Source: Actinomycetota bacterium
GTDB taxonomy: Bacteria > Actinomycetota > Actinomycetes > Actinomycetales > Microbacteriaceae
Assembly (NCBI GenBank): GCA_009927245.1
Contig: RFNI01000206.1
Coordinates: 1-13,051, forward strand
Length of the DNA: 13,051 nt
Direction: 5' to 3'
Shown: piece by piece, positions 1-8,090 of the stretch
Numbering within the stretch: position 1 is the stretch's first letter
How the letters are laid out: each line of letters opens with the position of its first letter
Program-made: the position numbers and the translations under genes
Notes under the pieces: generated by a model
Database searches by the model: none
What the model was told of the DNA's origin: nothing
What the model saw: only the letters and a program-made list of their open reading frames with translations

Positions 1-173
1 GCTTTTAGGACTTCTTTGAGAGCAGCCTCAACAGATCGGTCTGCATCGGTAACCGGTGTTGCATCTGGTTTAGTCTCAACAACTAGATCTTGAGAGTAGA
101 AGCGCTCGAGGGAAATGCCATCAGCAATGTCAGCAAGTTTCAGAGCAAGTTCTAAATCGGCTTTGTAATCCAT
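1..173 (-). CDS. hisN: Histidinol-phosphatase, inositol monophosphatase family (N-terminal part, runs off the window)
   Basis: Only the first ~57 residues are present; the rest lies left of the window. The protein starts MDYKADLELALKLADIADG and then has a P-V-T-D-A-D-R segment around residues 40-46, typical of the N-terminal cap of HisN/IMPase-fold phosphatases. In actinobacteria such an enzyme following aroA and rsgA is usually histidinol-phosphatase (L-histidinol phosphate to L-histidinol). The metal-binding motifs (DPxDGT etc.) are outside the window, so an inositol monophosphatase role cannot be excluded. The ATG at 173-171 follows the rsgA stop by 9 bases, with a short AGG 3 bases upstream inside a perfect 10-bp palindrome, AACCTAGGTT (175-184). 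It is probably co-transcribed with aroA and rsgA. Confidence 0.75.
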   Translation of the reverse strand, partial: MDYKADLELALKLADIADGISLERFYSQDLVVETKPDATPVTDADRSVEAALKEVLK

Positions 174-182
174 AAACCTAGG

Positions 183-1202
183 TTAGTCGTTACTGGAATT
201 AGCGATTGAGACCATAAGCCTTCTAAGCGAATCAAGCCTTGCCGCTGAGATAGTTCCAGCACTAACTGCTTCATCTAGACCACAGTCAGGGGAGTCCACT
301 AGGTGGGAACAGTCTCTTGGGCACTGAGATGCTACTTGCCAAAGGTCTTCAAAGCTTCTCAATAGGTTCTCTAGTTTGATATGCCCCAGTCCAAAGGATC
401 TAACCCCTGGGGTATCAATAATCCAAGAGGAGGCATCTAGCTTGATTGCCCTAACCGAGCTGCTTGTGTGTCTACCTCTACCAGTCACAGCATTGACACC
501 ACCGGTTTCACGAGCAGCATCAGGAGCAAGAGAATTCACCAGTGTTGATTTACCAACACCACTGTGGCCCACAACAACTGTTACCTGGTTAGCCAGGAAC
601 TTATTGAGCTCTTCAAGACTTGGTGCATCACTCCTATTCAGAATTACAGGAATAGAGAGATCTGCGAAGTTCTTCACAAACTTAGCAGGGTCTTCAAGGT
701 CTACCTTGGTAATACAGAGAGCAGGTTTTAGACCTGCATCGTAGGCTGCTGCCAGGTATCTATCGATAAGTCTGGTTCTAGGTTCAGGGTTGGTAATCGC
801 AACAACAATCAACATCTGGTTGGCGTTAGCAACAATTACTCGTTCAACCTGATCAGTGTCATCAGCACTTCTTCTAAGCAGAGTTGTTCTTGGTTCAATA
901 CGAACTATTCGAGCAAGTGCTCCAACAGTTTCAGAAGTGTCACCGGCAAGAGCTACTCGATCACCAACTGCAACACCTTCTTTACGAAGTTCTTTGGCAA
1001 GAGTTGCAAATACCTCACGTTCATCGTTCAGAAGGACGGTGTATCGACCCAGGTCAACCTGCACGACCATACCAATCGGAGCATCTGCATATGATGGACG
1101 GTTCTTAGTTCTAGGTTTATTACCTTTAGGGTTTGGTCTTACCCGAACATCTGACTCATCAAGATCGTGGTCTTGAGGTTCAGGTTCATACAACCAACTC
1201 AA
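183..1202 (-). CDS. rsgA: Ribosome small subunit-dependent GTPase A
   Basis: RsgA is a circularly permuted GTPase that checks late 30S subunit assembly. The 339-residue protein is intact and of usual length. In order it has a charged N-terminal tail (1-40), an OB-fold (about 41-105), the G4 motif TKVD (165-168), the P-loop GHSGVGKST (212-220), a G2-like GRGRHTS stretch (241-247), the G3 motif DTPG (263-266) and a zinc site built from C294, C298, H300 and C307. The order G4-G1-G3 is the permutation diagnostic of the family. The start is TTG at 1202, overlapping the aroA stop as TTGA, with GGAG about 8 bases upstream; no in-frame ATG gives a full OB-fold. It sits between aroA and hisN in a likely operon with translational coupling to aroA. 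Confidence 0.95.
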   Translation of the reverse strand: MSWLYEPEPQDHDLDESDVRVRPNPKGNKPRTKNRPSYADAPIGMVVQVDLGRYTVLLNDEREVFATLAKELRKEGVAVGDRVALAGDTSETVGALARIVRIEPRTTLLRRSADDTDQVERVIVANANQMLIVVAITNPEPRTRLIDRYLAAAYDAGLKPALCITKVDLEDPAKFVKNFADLSIPVILNRSDAPSLEELNKFLANQVTVVVGHSGVGKSTLVNSLAPDAARETGGVNAVTGRGRHTSSSVRAIKLDASSWIIDTPGVRSFGLGHIKLENLLRSFEDLWQVASQCPRDCSHLVDSPDCGLDEAVSAGTISAARLDSLRRLMVSIANSSND

Positions 1203-2514
1203 GCGCTTTGCTCCAACATGTTGGTCCAGAGACTTACAAACTCTGGCATCGTCTTACTCACTACCGAAATATCTTCAATCACAATACCTGGCACTCTAAG
1301 CCCAATGATTGCTCCAGCAGTTGCCATGCGGTGATCTTCGTAAGTGTGCCAGGTTGATCCATGTAGCGAATCAACCGGATTGATCTGAATACCATCAGGT
1401 AGTTCAGTTGCAGTTCCACCAATTGCATTTATCTCTGCAGTCAAAGCAGCAAGGCGATCTGTCTCATGTCCTCTTAGATGTGCAATACCTGTGATGGTGC
1501 TAGGACCATCAGCTAATACAGCTAGAGCAATAATTACTGGTGCTAGCTCTCCACCAATACCAAGGTCAACTTCAATGCCTTTGATGGAACCTGTTCCTGA
1601 GAAGGTTAGGTCCTGGTTGTTCTTGAGACAGTTGCACCCATTTGAGTAAGGAGGTCGACGAAGTGTTTTCCAACCTGAGTGGTTTGTTCTGGCCAGTCCT
1701 TGATGGTGACTGTTCCACCTAGAACTAGAGCTGCTGCAATAAAAGGACCGGCATTAGAAAGATCAGGCTCAATCGAAACTTCTCCACCTGAAATAACTCC
1801 TGGTTCAACGACCCAGGTGAGTTCGTTTGGCTGTGTAACCTTAACGCCTCTTGCTCTTAGACAAGCAATCGTCATCTCGATATGTGGGAGAGATGGAAGG
1901 TGCTCACCTGCATGGTGCAGGGTCAGTCCGTTGGTGTATCGGGGAGCGGCTAGAAGAAGACCTGAAACAAACTGGCTAGAGGAGCTGGCATCAATCGTGA
2001 TCTCGCCTCCTTCAATAGCTCCAGTACCAATCAAAGTGAAGGGGAGTGAACCTGAGCCACCATCTTCAACCTCAGCCCCCTAGACCTCTAAGTGAGTCAA
2101 TGGTGGTCTTCATAGGGCGTCTTCTGGCTGCCTCATCCCCGTCAAATGTGACCTTTGTATTGGAGAGAGCAGCCATAGGAGGCACAAAACGCATGACTGT
2201 TCCCGCTAAACCACAGTCAATGCTGACTCAGAAAGTGAAATGTCAGTGGTTGGTGGGATTATTACGAGGTCGCCATATTCATCGCTGTTGATCGTTGTTC
2301 CAAGCTTCTTTAGAGCCTCGATCATCAGCTGAGAATCCCTAGATTCCAAGGGTTTCTTGAGGTGGGTAGGCGATGAAGCGAGAGCGGATAGAACCAATTC
2401 TCGGTTAGTTAGAGATTTTGAGCCCGGCAAGGTGACCTGTGCAGAGATGGCATGGTGAACCGAAGGTGCGGGCCAAGATTCTTTGGCTTTCGGGGAATAA
2501 TTTTGTTCACTCAT
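1199..2514 (-). CDS. aroA: 3-phosphoshikimate 1-carboxyvinyltransferase (EPSP synthase), interrupted by three single-base indels
   Basis: Shikimate pathway step 6: shikimate-3-phosphate plus PEP gives EPSP. The gene is read in three pieces. Residues 1-98 (from ATG 2514) carry the substrate-binding PGSKSLTNRE motif (K33). A base is missing near 2219-2221, after which DCGLAGTVMRF (about 100-110) and DEAARRRPM follow. One extra base in the C run at 2076-2080 returns the frame to LIGTGAIEGGE. A base is missing near 1613-1614, after which DLTFSGTGSIKG continues to the end, including the conserved DHRMA. Restored length is 438 residues, normal for AroA. Since all conserved blocks survive and the indels are single bases, I read this as a sequencing/assembly artefact. 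The start MSEQNYSP is preferred over an in-frame start at 2580, which has no family similarity. First gene of aroA-rsgA-hisN. Confidence 0.93.
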
Positions 2515-2519
2515 CGGTT
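2493..2519 (+). promoter_or_regulatory. SigR/SigH-type promoter (GGGAAT-N18-GTT) for the sigma factor operon
   Basis: GGGAAT at 2493-2498 is followed by exactly 18 bases and GTT at 2517-2519. This matches the known Streptomyces SigR / mycobacterial SigH consensus GGAAT-N18-GTT and points toward the sigma factor gene about 160 bases downstream. SigR-family genes are classically autoregulated from such a promoter, so this is the expected regulatory element. Transcription should begin near 2525-2527. The element overlaps the first codons of aroA on the other strand. The match is seen in the sequence; its activity is inferred. Confidence 0.65.
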
Positions 2520-2524
2520 TTATA

Positions 2525-2530
2525 AGTATA
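2525..2530 (-). promoter_or_regulatory. Possible -10 box for aroA operon (TATACT)
   Basis: On the minus strand TATACT lies 10 bases upstream of the aroA ATG (2514), followed by an AT-rich TATAAAA stretch. The spacing would give a transcript with almost no leader, which is common in actinobacteria and agrees with the lack of a Shine-Dalgarno sequence before this ATG. No convincing -35 box is seen about 17 bases upstream, so the call is tentative. Confidence 0.3.
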
Positions 2531-2681
2531 TGGCATGGGTTTTTGATGCCTCCCCAGTAAACCCGCTCAATGGAGAGCAACCTAACAGAAAGCAGACACT
2601 ATAGACACTTTAGTTATGAACTACAGCACCAGACCCCGCCGTCACAACTACGGCTCTAAATCCTGCAAGCAGCAGAAGTAC

Positions 2682-3333
2682 ATGTCCGACATAATTAACT
2701 CACTTGAGACGGGGGATGCCATCAGCAATTCAGCAGATCAACAGAAGCTAGCAGACTTCGAACTACACATGAGCCCTCACTATGAGGCTATTCGTCGCGC
2801 CTGCATTGGTAAGACTAGAAACGAAGCCTCGGTGAAGAGCTGCTCAGACCGTCATCATGAAGGCCTTCAAGTACTGGCACACCTACCAAGACCAGGGCAA
2901 AGGCCCAATGAGCTGGATCAACAAAATTATCCAGAATGCTTATTACTCACAGTCAACTGTCGAGGGAAAGCACAACAAGAACCGCGTAACCGTTAATGCC
3001 GATGTCGATGATGACTGGCAAGACGATTTCATCCAGAACAACGCAGTTGAGTCACAACTTGGCGCATCAGCTGAGAGCATCGTTATCTCGCAACTAGATA
3101 ACGAAGAGATCCTCGCTGCTATCCAGAGCATCGACCCAGTGTTCCGTGCCGTTGCACTTCTAAACATCATCGATGGTTGGAAGTACAAGGAGATCGCTGA
3201 GTTCACCGGTATTCCAGCAAACACTGTTGGTACCCAGGTTCACCGTGCGCGTGGTTTACTAAGCTCTGCGCTACGTCAGAAAGCTATTGAATACGGAATC
3301 GATCCTGATTCAAGGAAAAAGAAGAAAAAGTAA
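2682..3333 (+). CDS. sigR: ECF RNA polymerase sigma factor, SigR/SigH type (frame interrupted near 2832-2838)
   Basis: Likely thiol-oxidative/heat stress sigma factor. The N-terminal piece (MSDIINSLETGD..., then FELHMSPHYEAIRRACIGKTRNEAS) and the downstream piece (AAQTVIMKAFKYW...) are regions 2.1-2.2 in two frames. Restoring one base near 2832-2833 and one near 2837-2838 gives RNEASAEDAAQTVIMKAF, the typical region-2 A-E-D sequence. Region 4 is intact: SIDPVFRAVALLNIIDGWKYKEIAEFTGIP and TVGTQVHRARGLL form the -35-binding helix-turn-helix. Restored length is about 217 residues from ATG 2682. An in-frame ATG at 2616 would add 22 basic residues; neither start has a good ribosome-binding site, so the start is uncertain. 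A SigR-type promoter lies upstream and the anti-sigma gene follows within 12 bases. Family assignment is supported by region 4 plus context; the exact regulon is unknown. Confidence 0.85.
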
Positions 3334-3338
3334 AGGGA
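3334..3338 (+). promoter_or_regulatory. Ribosome-binding site choosing the anti-sigma factor start
   Basis: An AGGGA run directly after the sigma factor stop lies 7 bases before ATG 3346 but only 1 base before ATG 3340. This favours initiation at 3346. The site is a purine run of the usual kind; the inference is from spacing alone. Confidence 0.55.
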
Positions 3339-3345
3339 AATGACA

Positions 3346-3585
3346 ATGAGTAACATGAGTTGCCATGAGGCCAAGCGTAAAGTCTATGAATACCTCGGTG
3401 AGGAATTAGACGAAAAAGCAAAGCAGGAGGTCGATGGGCATCTGTCCAGTTGCTCTCGCTGCACTGAAGAATTTGATCTTGAGCGAACTATTTCAAAGAT
3501 GGTGATTAGTTCGAATCCTAGGTTGATGCAGAGTTCGGATTTCTATAATCGAATATCTAATTCACTCAGATCTGAAATCGAATGA
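3346..3585 (+). CDS. rsrA: Zinc-binding anti-sigma factor (ZAS family, RsrA/RshA-like)
   Basis: Small cytosolic redox switch expected to hold the upstream sigma factor inactive until its thiols are oxidised. The 79-residue protein (81 if ATG 3340 is used) has the signature H-x3-C-x2-C (HLSSCSRC; H34, C38, C41 in 81-residue numbering) and one N-terminal cysteine (C8) in SCHEAKRKVYEYLG, matching C11 of Streptomyces RsrA. These are its only three cysteines. They cover the known RsrA zinc ligands and trigger disulfide pair while lacking the extra cysteines of RsrA. The helical tail after the zinc site (FDLERTISKMV, NRISNSLRSEIE) is as in the family. The gene directly follows the sigma factor and is followed by a terminator, completing a two-gene operon. 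Confidence 0.88.
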   Translation: MSNMSCHEAKRKVYEYLGEELDEKAKQEVDGHLSSCSRCTEEFDLERTISKMVISSNPRLMQSSDFYNRISNSLRSEIE

Positions 3586-3587
3586 AT

Positions 3588-3616
3588 AAAGGCCCTGATT
3601 CCTTCAGGGCCTTTTT
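3588..3616 (+). terminator. Intrinsic terminator shared by the anti-sigma gene and the converging SGNH gene
   Basis: A perfect 11-bp stem, AAAGGCCCTGA (3588-3598) with TCAGGGCCTTT (3604-3614), has a 5-base TTCCT loop. A run of five T (3612-3616) overlaps the stem end on the plus strand. It begins 2 bases after the anti-sigma stop and ends 2 bases before the SGNH stop. On the minus strand the hairpin is followed by TTTATT, so it may work in both directions, more weakly for the minus-strand operon. Confidence 0.9.
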
Positions 3617-3618
3617 CT

Positions 3619-4230
3619 TTAAATCTCTTGTTCTGGTAAATCCAGCCAGCGATACCAACCTTGGTTTAGAACTAGCCAAGCCATCAAGCCATGACCCAGT
3701 TGTCCAGGCATTCCAAGAGTTGAGTTTCTAAGTTCTTCATTGAATCCCTGGTGATCGACCAATGGTCTAAAGCAATCAACAAATGGTAGAGATCTTCTTG
3801 ATGCAACATCTTCGAAGCCGGCTGACAGGTGCTCAATGTCGTAGTTCAGCTGAGGGTTACGGCTTGGGATTGGTGAAATAACAAAACACTGGACACCTTT
3901 GTTTGCAGCGCTATCCAAGATGTTGGCAAGATTTAGTCTCGACCTAGACATCGAGATGCCTGCGTTAATGTCATTAGCATTTAGGCAAACGATTAGACGG
4001 TTATCTGTATCAGCAGCAAAACGCTTTGATGCTTCTTCCAACCACTGTTCGCTCATACCAGCAGAAGTAATTTCTGGAGTTGGCAAGCTATAGAAATCAA
4101 CTCGAGGATAGTCACTCTGAGTCTTAGCGATAACTCGGCCAACCCAACCTAGACCTTTAGGGTCTCCGCCTGCGCCAACTAGATCGTCACCGATGATGAC
4201 GATTCTGATGTTGCGTCTTGGCTGATCCAT
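3619..4230 (-). CDS. SGNH/GDSL-hydrolase-fold protein with non-canonical catalytic residues
   Basis: The 203-residue protein follows the SGNH order of blocks: IRIVIIGDDLVGAGGD (block I, around residues 8-23), LNANDIN (83-89, block III with N86-D87) and GQLGHGLMAW (176-185, block V with H180). SGNH enzymes normally use Ser in GDS and Asp-His in DxxH. Here the serine position is Asp16 and the DxxH aspartate position is Gln177, while the block III Asn and the His are kept. The usual acyl-enzyme chemistry is therefore doubtful. No signal peptide or membrane segment is seen, so it is probably cytoplasmic. It begins 5 bases after the kgd stop on the same strand, which suggests co-transcription. Fold assignment is reasonable; function is unknown. 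Confidence 0.7.
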   Translation of the reverse strand: MDQPRRNIRIVIIGDDLVGAGGDPKGLGWVGRVIAKTQSDYPRVDFYSLPTPEITSAGMSEQWLEEASKRFAADTDNRLIVCLNANDINAGISMSRSRLNLANILDSAANKGVQCFVISPIPSRNPQLNYDIEHLSAGFEDVASRRSLPFVDCFRPLVDHQGFNEELRNSTLGMPGQLGHGLMAWLVLNQGWYRWLDLPEQEI

Positions 4231-4235
4231 AAGGT

Positions 4236-7200
4236 TTAGGCGAAAGCTCTTTCAATTAGGTCTGCTTGTTCAACGGCGTGACGCTTAGCTGAACCAGTCG
4301 CTGGAGATGCGCTAGCTGGACGAGAAATGAGTTTAGCAACCTGTCCACCCATGTATTTAGGTAGGAAGAGACCGATGTATGTCCAAGGGCCTTGGTTAGC
4401 TGGTTCATCCTGAACCCAGAACAGTTCTGCACCTGGATACTGAGCGTAAACCTGCTTGATTTCATCAACTGGAGTTGGGTAAAGCTGTTCAACTCTGACG
4501 ATTGCTGTTTGCTGGTCGCCACGCTTCTCAGCTTCAGCCAATAGATCCCAGTAGACCTTGCCTGAACAGAATAGAACTCGCTTCACAGCCTGCTTGTTCA
4601 GTCCACGCTCATCATCAATCACTAGTTGGAATGAACCTGATGTGAAATCAGCAACGTTAGAAGATGCTGCCTTTAGGCGAAGCATCGACTTAGGTGTGAA
4701 GACAACAAGTGGACGACGAGGACGAGCGTAAGCCTGTCTACGTAGTAGGTGGAAGTGGTTAGCCGGTGTTGAAGGTTGAGCAACAGTCATGTTGTTTTCA
4801 GCACAGAGCTGCAGATATCTTTCGATACGTGCAGATGAGTGGTCTGGTCCCTGACCTTCGTAACCGTGAGGAAGCAGAAGCACTAGTGAAGAGTGTTGTC
4901 CCCACTTCTGCTCTGCAGAGGAAATGAACTCATCAAGAATGGTCTGCGCTCCGTTAGCGAAGTCACCGAACTGTGCTTCCCAAAGAACTAGAGCATCCTT
5001 GCGTTCAACTGAGTAACCATACTCGAAGCCCATAGCTGCATACTCACTCAAGAGGGAATCGTAGATATAGAACTTGGCTTGTTCAGCAGTTAGGTTTCTA
5101 AGAGGCATCCACTCTTGACCGTTCTCACGATCGTGGAAGACAGCGTGACGCTGAACGAAAGTTCCACGTCTGGTGTCTTGACCTGACATACGAATGTTCA
5201 CACCTTCAACAAGGAGTGAGCCAAGGGCTAGTAGTTCTCCAAAGCCCCAGTCAATTCCACCTTCTCGTGACATCTCAACTCGCTTAGCAAGTAGTTGTTG
5301 TAGTTTCGGGTGAACGTTGAAACTTGGCGGAAGGTTGCTGTGTGCATTACCAATTAGTTCAACAACTTCACGGCTTACAGCACTCTCGTGCTTGAACTCA
5401 GGATTATCGCTAGCAGTAGTTCCAATACCGATAGGTCGTGCCTGTAGTTCAACTGGCTGGGACATTGCTTCGTGGACATCGGTGAATGCCTGTTCAAGTC
5501 TTGCCTGGAAGTCAGTGTTTGACTGTTCGTATTCTTCTCTAGTGATATCTCCTCGACCAACAAGGGACTCTAGGTAAAGAGTTCTAACAGAACGCTTAGC
5601 TTCAATCAAGTTATACATCAGAGGCTGAGTCATTGAAGGATCGTCACCTTCGTTGTGTCCGCGTCTTCTGTAACAAACGAGGTCGATGATGGCATCCTTC
5701 TGGAAGCGTTGGCGATATTCAAAAGCTAGCTGTGAAACTCGAACTACTGCCTCTGGGTCATCACCATTCACGTGGAAGATCGGAGCTTGAATACCCTTGG
5801 CAACATCGGTTGCGTAAACAGTTGAACGAGACATTGAAGGAGGAGTAGTGAAACCAACCTGGTTGTTGATCACAATGTGAACTGTTCCACCGGTGCGGTA
5901 ACCACGAAGACTCATCATGTTTAGAGTCTCAGGAACAACACCCTGACCTGCGAATGCAGCATCACCGTGAATAAGAACTGGAACTACTGGATACTCAGCA
6001 GGGGATTTGTCCATGCGGTCAAGCTTTGCTCGAACAATACCTTCTAGTACTGGGTTTACTGCCTCTAGGTGGCTAGGGTTAGCCGCTAGGTAAACGTTGG
6101 TTTGGTTACCGTTAGGGCCGGTGAAGGTTCCTTCGGTTCCCAGGTGATACTTAACGTCTCCAGAACCTTGAACAGTCTTAGTGTCAGCGTTACCCTCGAA
6201 CTCTCTAAAGACCTGACCGTAGGTCTTACCAGCAATGTTGGTGAGGACGTTTAGTCGTCCTCGGTGAGCCATACCGATAGCGACCTCGGTGAGGTTGGCA
6301 TCTGCTGCTGCCTGCAAGATTGCATCAAGAGCAGCAATTGTTGACTCTCCACCTTCAAGGCTGAAACGCTTTTGTCCTACGAACTTGGTCTGCAGGAATG
6401 TTTCAAAAGCTTCAGCTTCGTTTAGCTTTTCTAGGATGCGAAGTTGTTGGTCATGGCTTGGCTTCTCATAAGGGCGTTCAAGCTTCTCTTGCATCCACTT
6501 GCGCTCTTCAGGGCTGTGGATGTGCATGTATTCGATACCGACAGTTCTGCAGTATGTGTCACGAAGAATCTTTAGAACATCTCTGACCAACATCTTTGAC
6601 TTGCCGCCGAAGCCACCGGTGTTAAATGATCTGTCTAGATCCCAGAGGCTAAGGCCATGGGTTAGAACATCAAGATCCGGGTGAGTGCGCTGCTGATACT
6701 CAAGTGGATCGATGTCTGCCATTAGGTGACCGCGAACACGGTATGCGTTGATTAGTTCCTGAACTCTGGTCTCTTTGCTTCTTGAGTCAGAGTCACTCTT
6801 GTCAAAGTCAGTTGCCCAACGAATTGGCTGGTAAGGAATACGAAGATCAGCAAAGATGTCGTCGTAGAAACCACGTTCGCCTAGAAGAAGTTCGTTGATG
6901 ATTCTTAGGAACTCACCTGAACCTGCACCCTGAATAACGCGGTGGTCATATGTTGAGGTAAGAGTGATTACCTTGCTCACACCAAGCTTTGCTAGATGCT
7001 CTTCGCTCATGCCTTGGAATTCAGCTGGGTAGTCAAGTGCACCTGCACCGATGATGCAACCCTGACCCTTGGTGAGTCTTGGTACTGAGTGAACAGTTCC
7101 AATTCCACCTGGGTTAGTGAGCGACGCTGTTGTTCCTGAGAAATCTTCTGCAGTTAGTTTGTTATCTCTCGCACGCTTTACTAGATCTTCGTAAGCAGTT

Positions 7201-7917
7201 AGATATTCTGCGAAATTAAGTCGCTGAGCCTTTTTGATGTTAGGAACTAGAAGAGCTCTAGTGCCATCAGGCTTAGGAATATCAATTGCTAGACCGAAGT
7301 TGATGTTGGCAGGAGAAACAGCTGCAGGCTTGCCATCAACTTCTTCGTAGTAAACATTCTGGCTAGGGAACTCTTTGAGTGCACGAATGATTGCAAAACC
7401 GATGATGTGGGTGAACGATACTTTTCCACCACGAGTTCTACCAAGGTGTGAGTTGATGACAATACGGTTGTCAATTAGAAGCTTGGCTGGAATTGCTCTA
7501 ACGCTTGTTGCAGTTGGAATGCTAAGAGAGGCATCCATGTTGGCTGCCAGGGTCTTAGACATACCTTTAAGAATGTTGATCTGATCTTCTGCCTCTTCAG
7601 AAAATTCAGCTGCTGAGTTTGCGGGAGCCTGAGCAGGAATAGGTTGAGGCTTAGGTTCGACTCTGGTGGTCTTGGCAACTAGTGGAACTGATCCAGTTTG
7701 GGTAGTTTCGATAGCAGGTGGAGTTGAACAACAGGAGCACTAACTGCAGGAGCTGGGTAACCGGTTGACCTAGCTTGACCTGGTGGTAGCGCTCTAGGAT
7801 TGGCTGCCATTCCTTGTCCACTGAATCTGGATTTACCAGCCACTGCCCATACATTTCATCGACTAACCACTCGTTAGCCCCGAATTCTTGACCAGATTGG
7901 GAATTGTCCACGGACAC
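4236..7917 (-). CDS. kgd: Multifunctional 2-oxoglutarate decarboxylase/dehydrogenase E1-E2 fusion (two single-base deletions in the linker)
   Basis: Actinobacterial Kgd joins a succinyltransferase domain to a ThDP-dependent E1 in one TCA-cycle protein. Residues 1-50 carry the conserved N-terminal FGANEWLVDEMYGQW segment. A Pro/Ala-rich linker (about 55-115) follows, then the acyltransferase domain with TSTYDHRVIQGA (active-site His near 326). The E1 domain has GMAHRGRLNVL (near 550), HGDAAFAGQG (near 651), VNGDDPEAV (near 719) and YRRRGHNEGDDPS (near 751). The C-terminal EQADLIERAFA ending is also typical. The linker changes frame twice, near 7755 (short C run) and near 7722. Adding one base at each joins the pieces into 1227 residues, close to the 1231 of M. 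tuberculosis Kgd. The GTG start at 7917 is chosen from a good ribosome-binding site; TTG 7953 would add 12 residues. Followed closely by the SGNH gene. Confidence 0.95.
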
Positions 7918-7921
7918 CAAA

Positions 7922-7930
7922 CCACCTCTT
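7922..7930 (-). promoter_or_regulatory. Ribosome-binding site supporting the GTG start of kgd
   Basis: On the minus strand AAGAGGTGG (7930-7922) lies a few bases ahead of GTG 7917, giving AGAGG a 7-base spacing. The longer reading from TTG 7953 has no comparable purine run, so the GTG start is preferred. Confidence 0.55.
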
Positions 7931-7953
7931 ACTTTTCGCCCGAATAGTGCCAA

Positions 7954-8090
7954 ACAAGCCTACCTTTTCTTTATGAACAGTAGGTTTCACAGCCTTATTA
8001 CCCTCCACAATCACAGGCAAAGCAAAGGTATGCTGGAAGGGATATGGACTCAGACCATCCCCACCCGGCCCTCCTTCTAGGTTTTAACCG
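7954..8090. other. Divergent intergenic region between kgd and the CNNM pair
   Basis: This stretch must hold the promoters of both diverging units. I see no convincing -35/-10 pair in either direction, no SigR-type element, no terminator hairpin with a T run, and no RNA gene. The only candidates are loose hexamers such as TATGCT near 8029 on the plus strand. The plus-strand gene has only a weak AGG 8 bases ahead of its ATG. Confidence 0.4.

Noticed and set aside
376..1357. Several open frames on the plus strand opposite rsgA and aroA
   Set aside because: They mirror conserved coding sequence on the other strand, have no recognisable domains, and lack ribosome-binding sites and operon logic.
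1199..2514. aroA as a genuine pseudogene
   Set aside because: All catalytic blocks are kept, only single-base indels separate them, and the same kind of indel hits unrelated essential genes nearby; an assembly error is simpler.
2515..2580. In-frame 22-residue N-terminal extension of aroA starting at 2580
   Set aside because: The extension has no family-like sequence, it would run through the proposed aroA -10 box, and the ATG at 2514 gives a normal-length AroA.
2616..2681. Longer sigma factor isoform from ATG 2616, possibly leaderless behind TATAGA at 2600-2605
   Set aside because: Cannot be excluded, since some SigR proteins have a longer form, but the extra 22 residues look unlike an ECF N-terminus and there is no ribosome-binding site; kept only as an alternative start.
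2943..3224. Cysteine- and serine-rich open frame antisense to the sigma factor
   Set aside because: It is a reverse-frame shadow of region 4 coding sequence without a start signal or known family.
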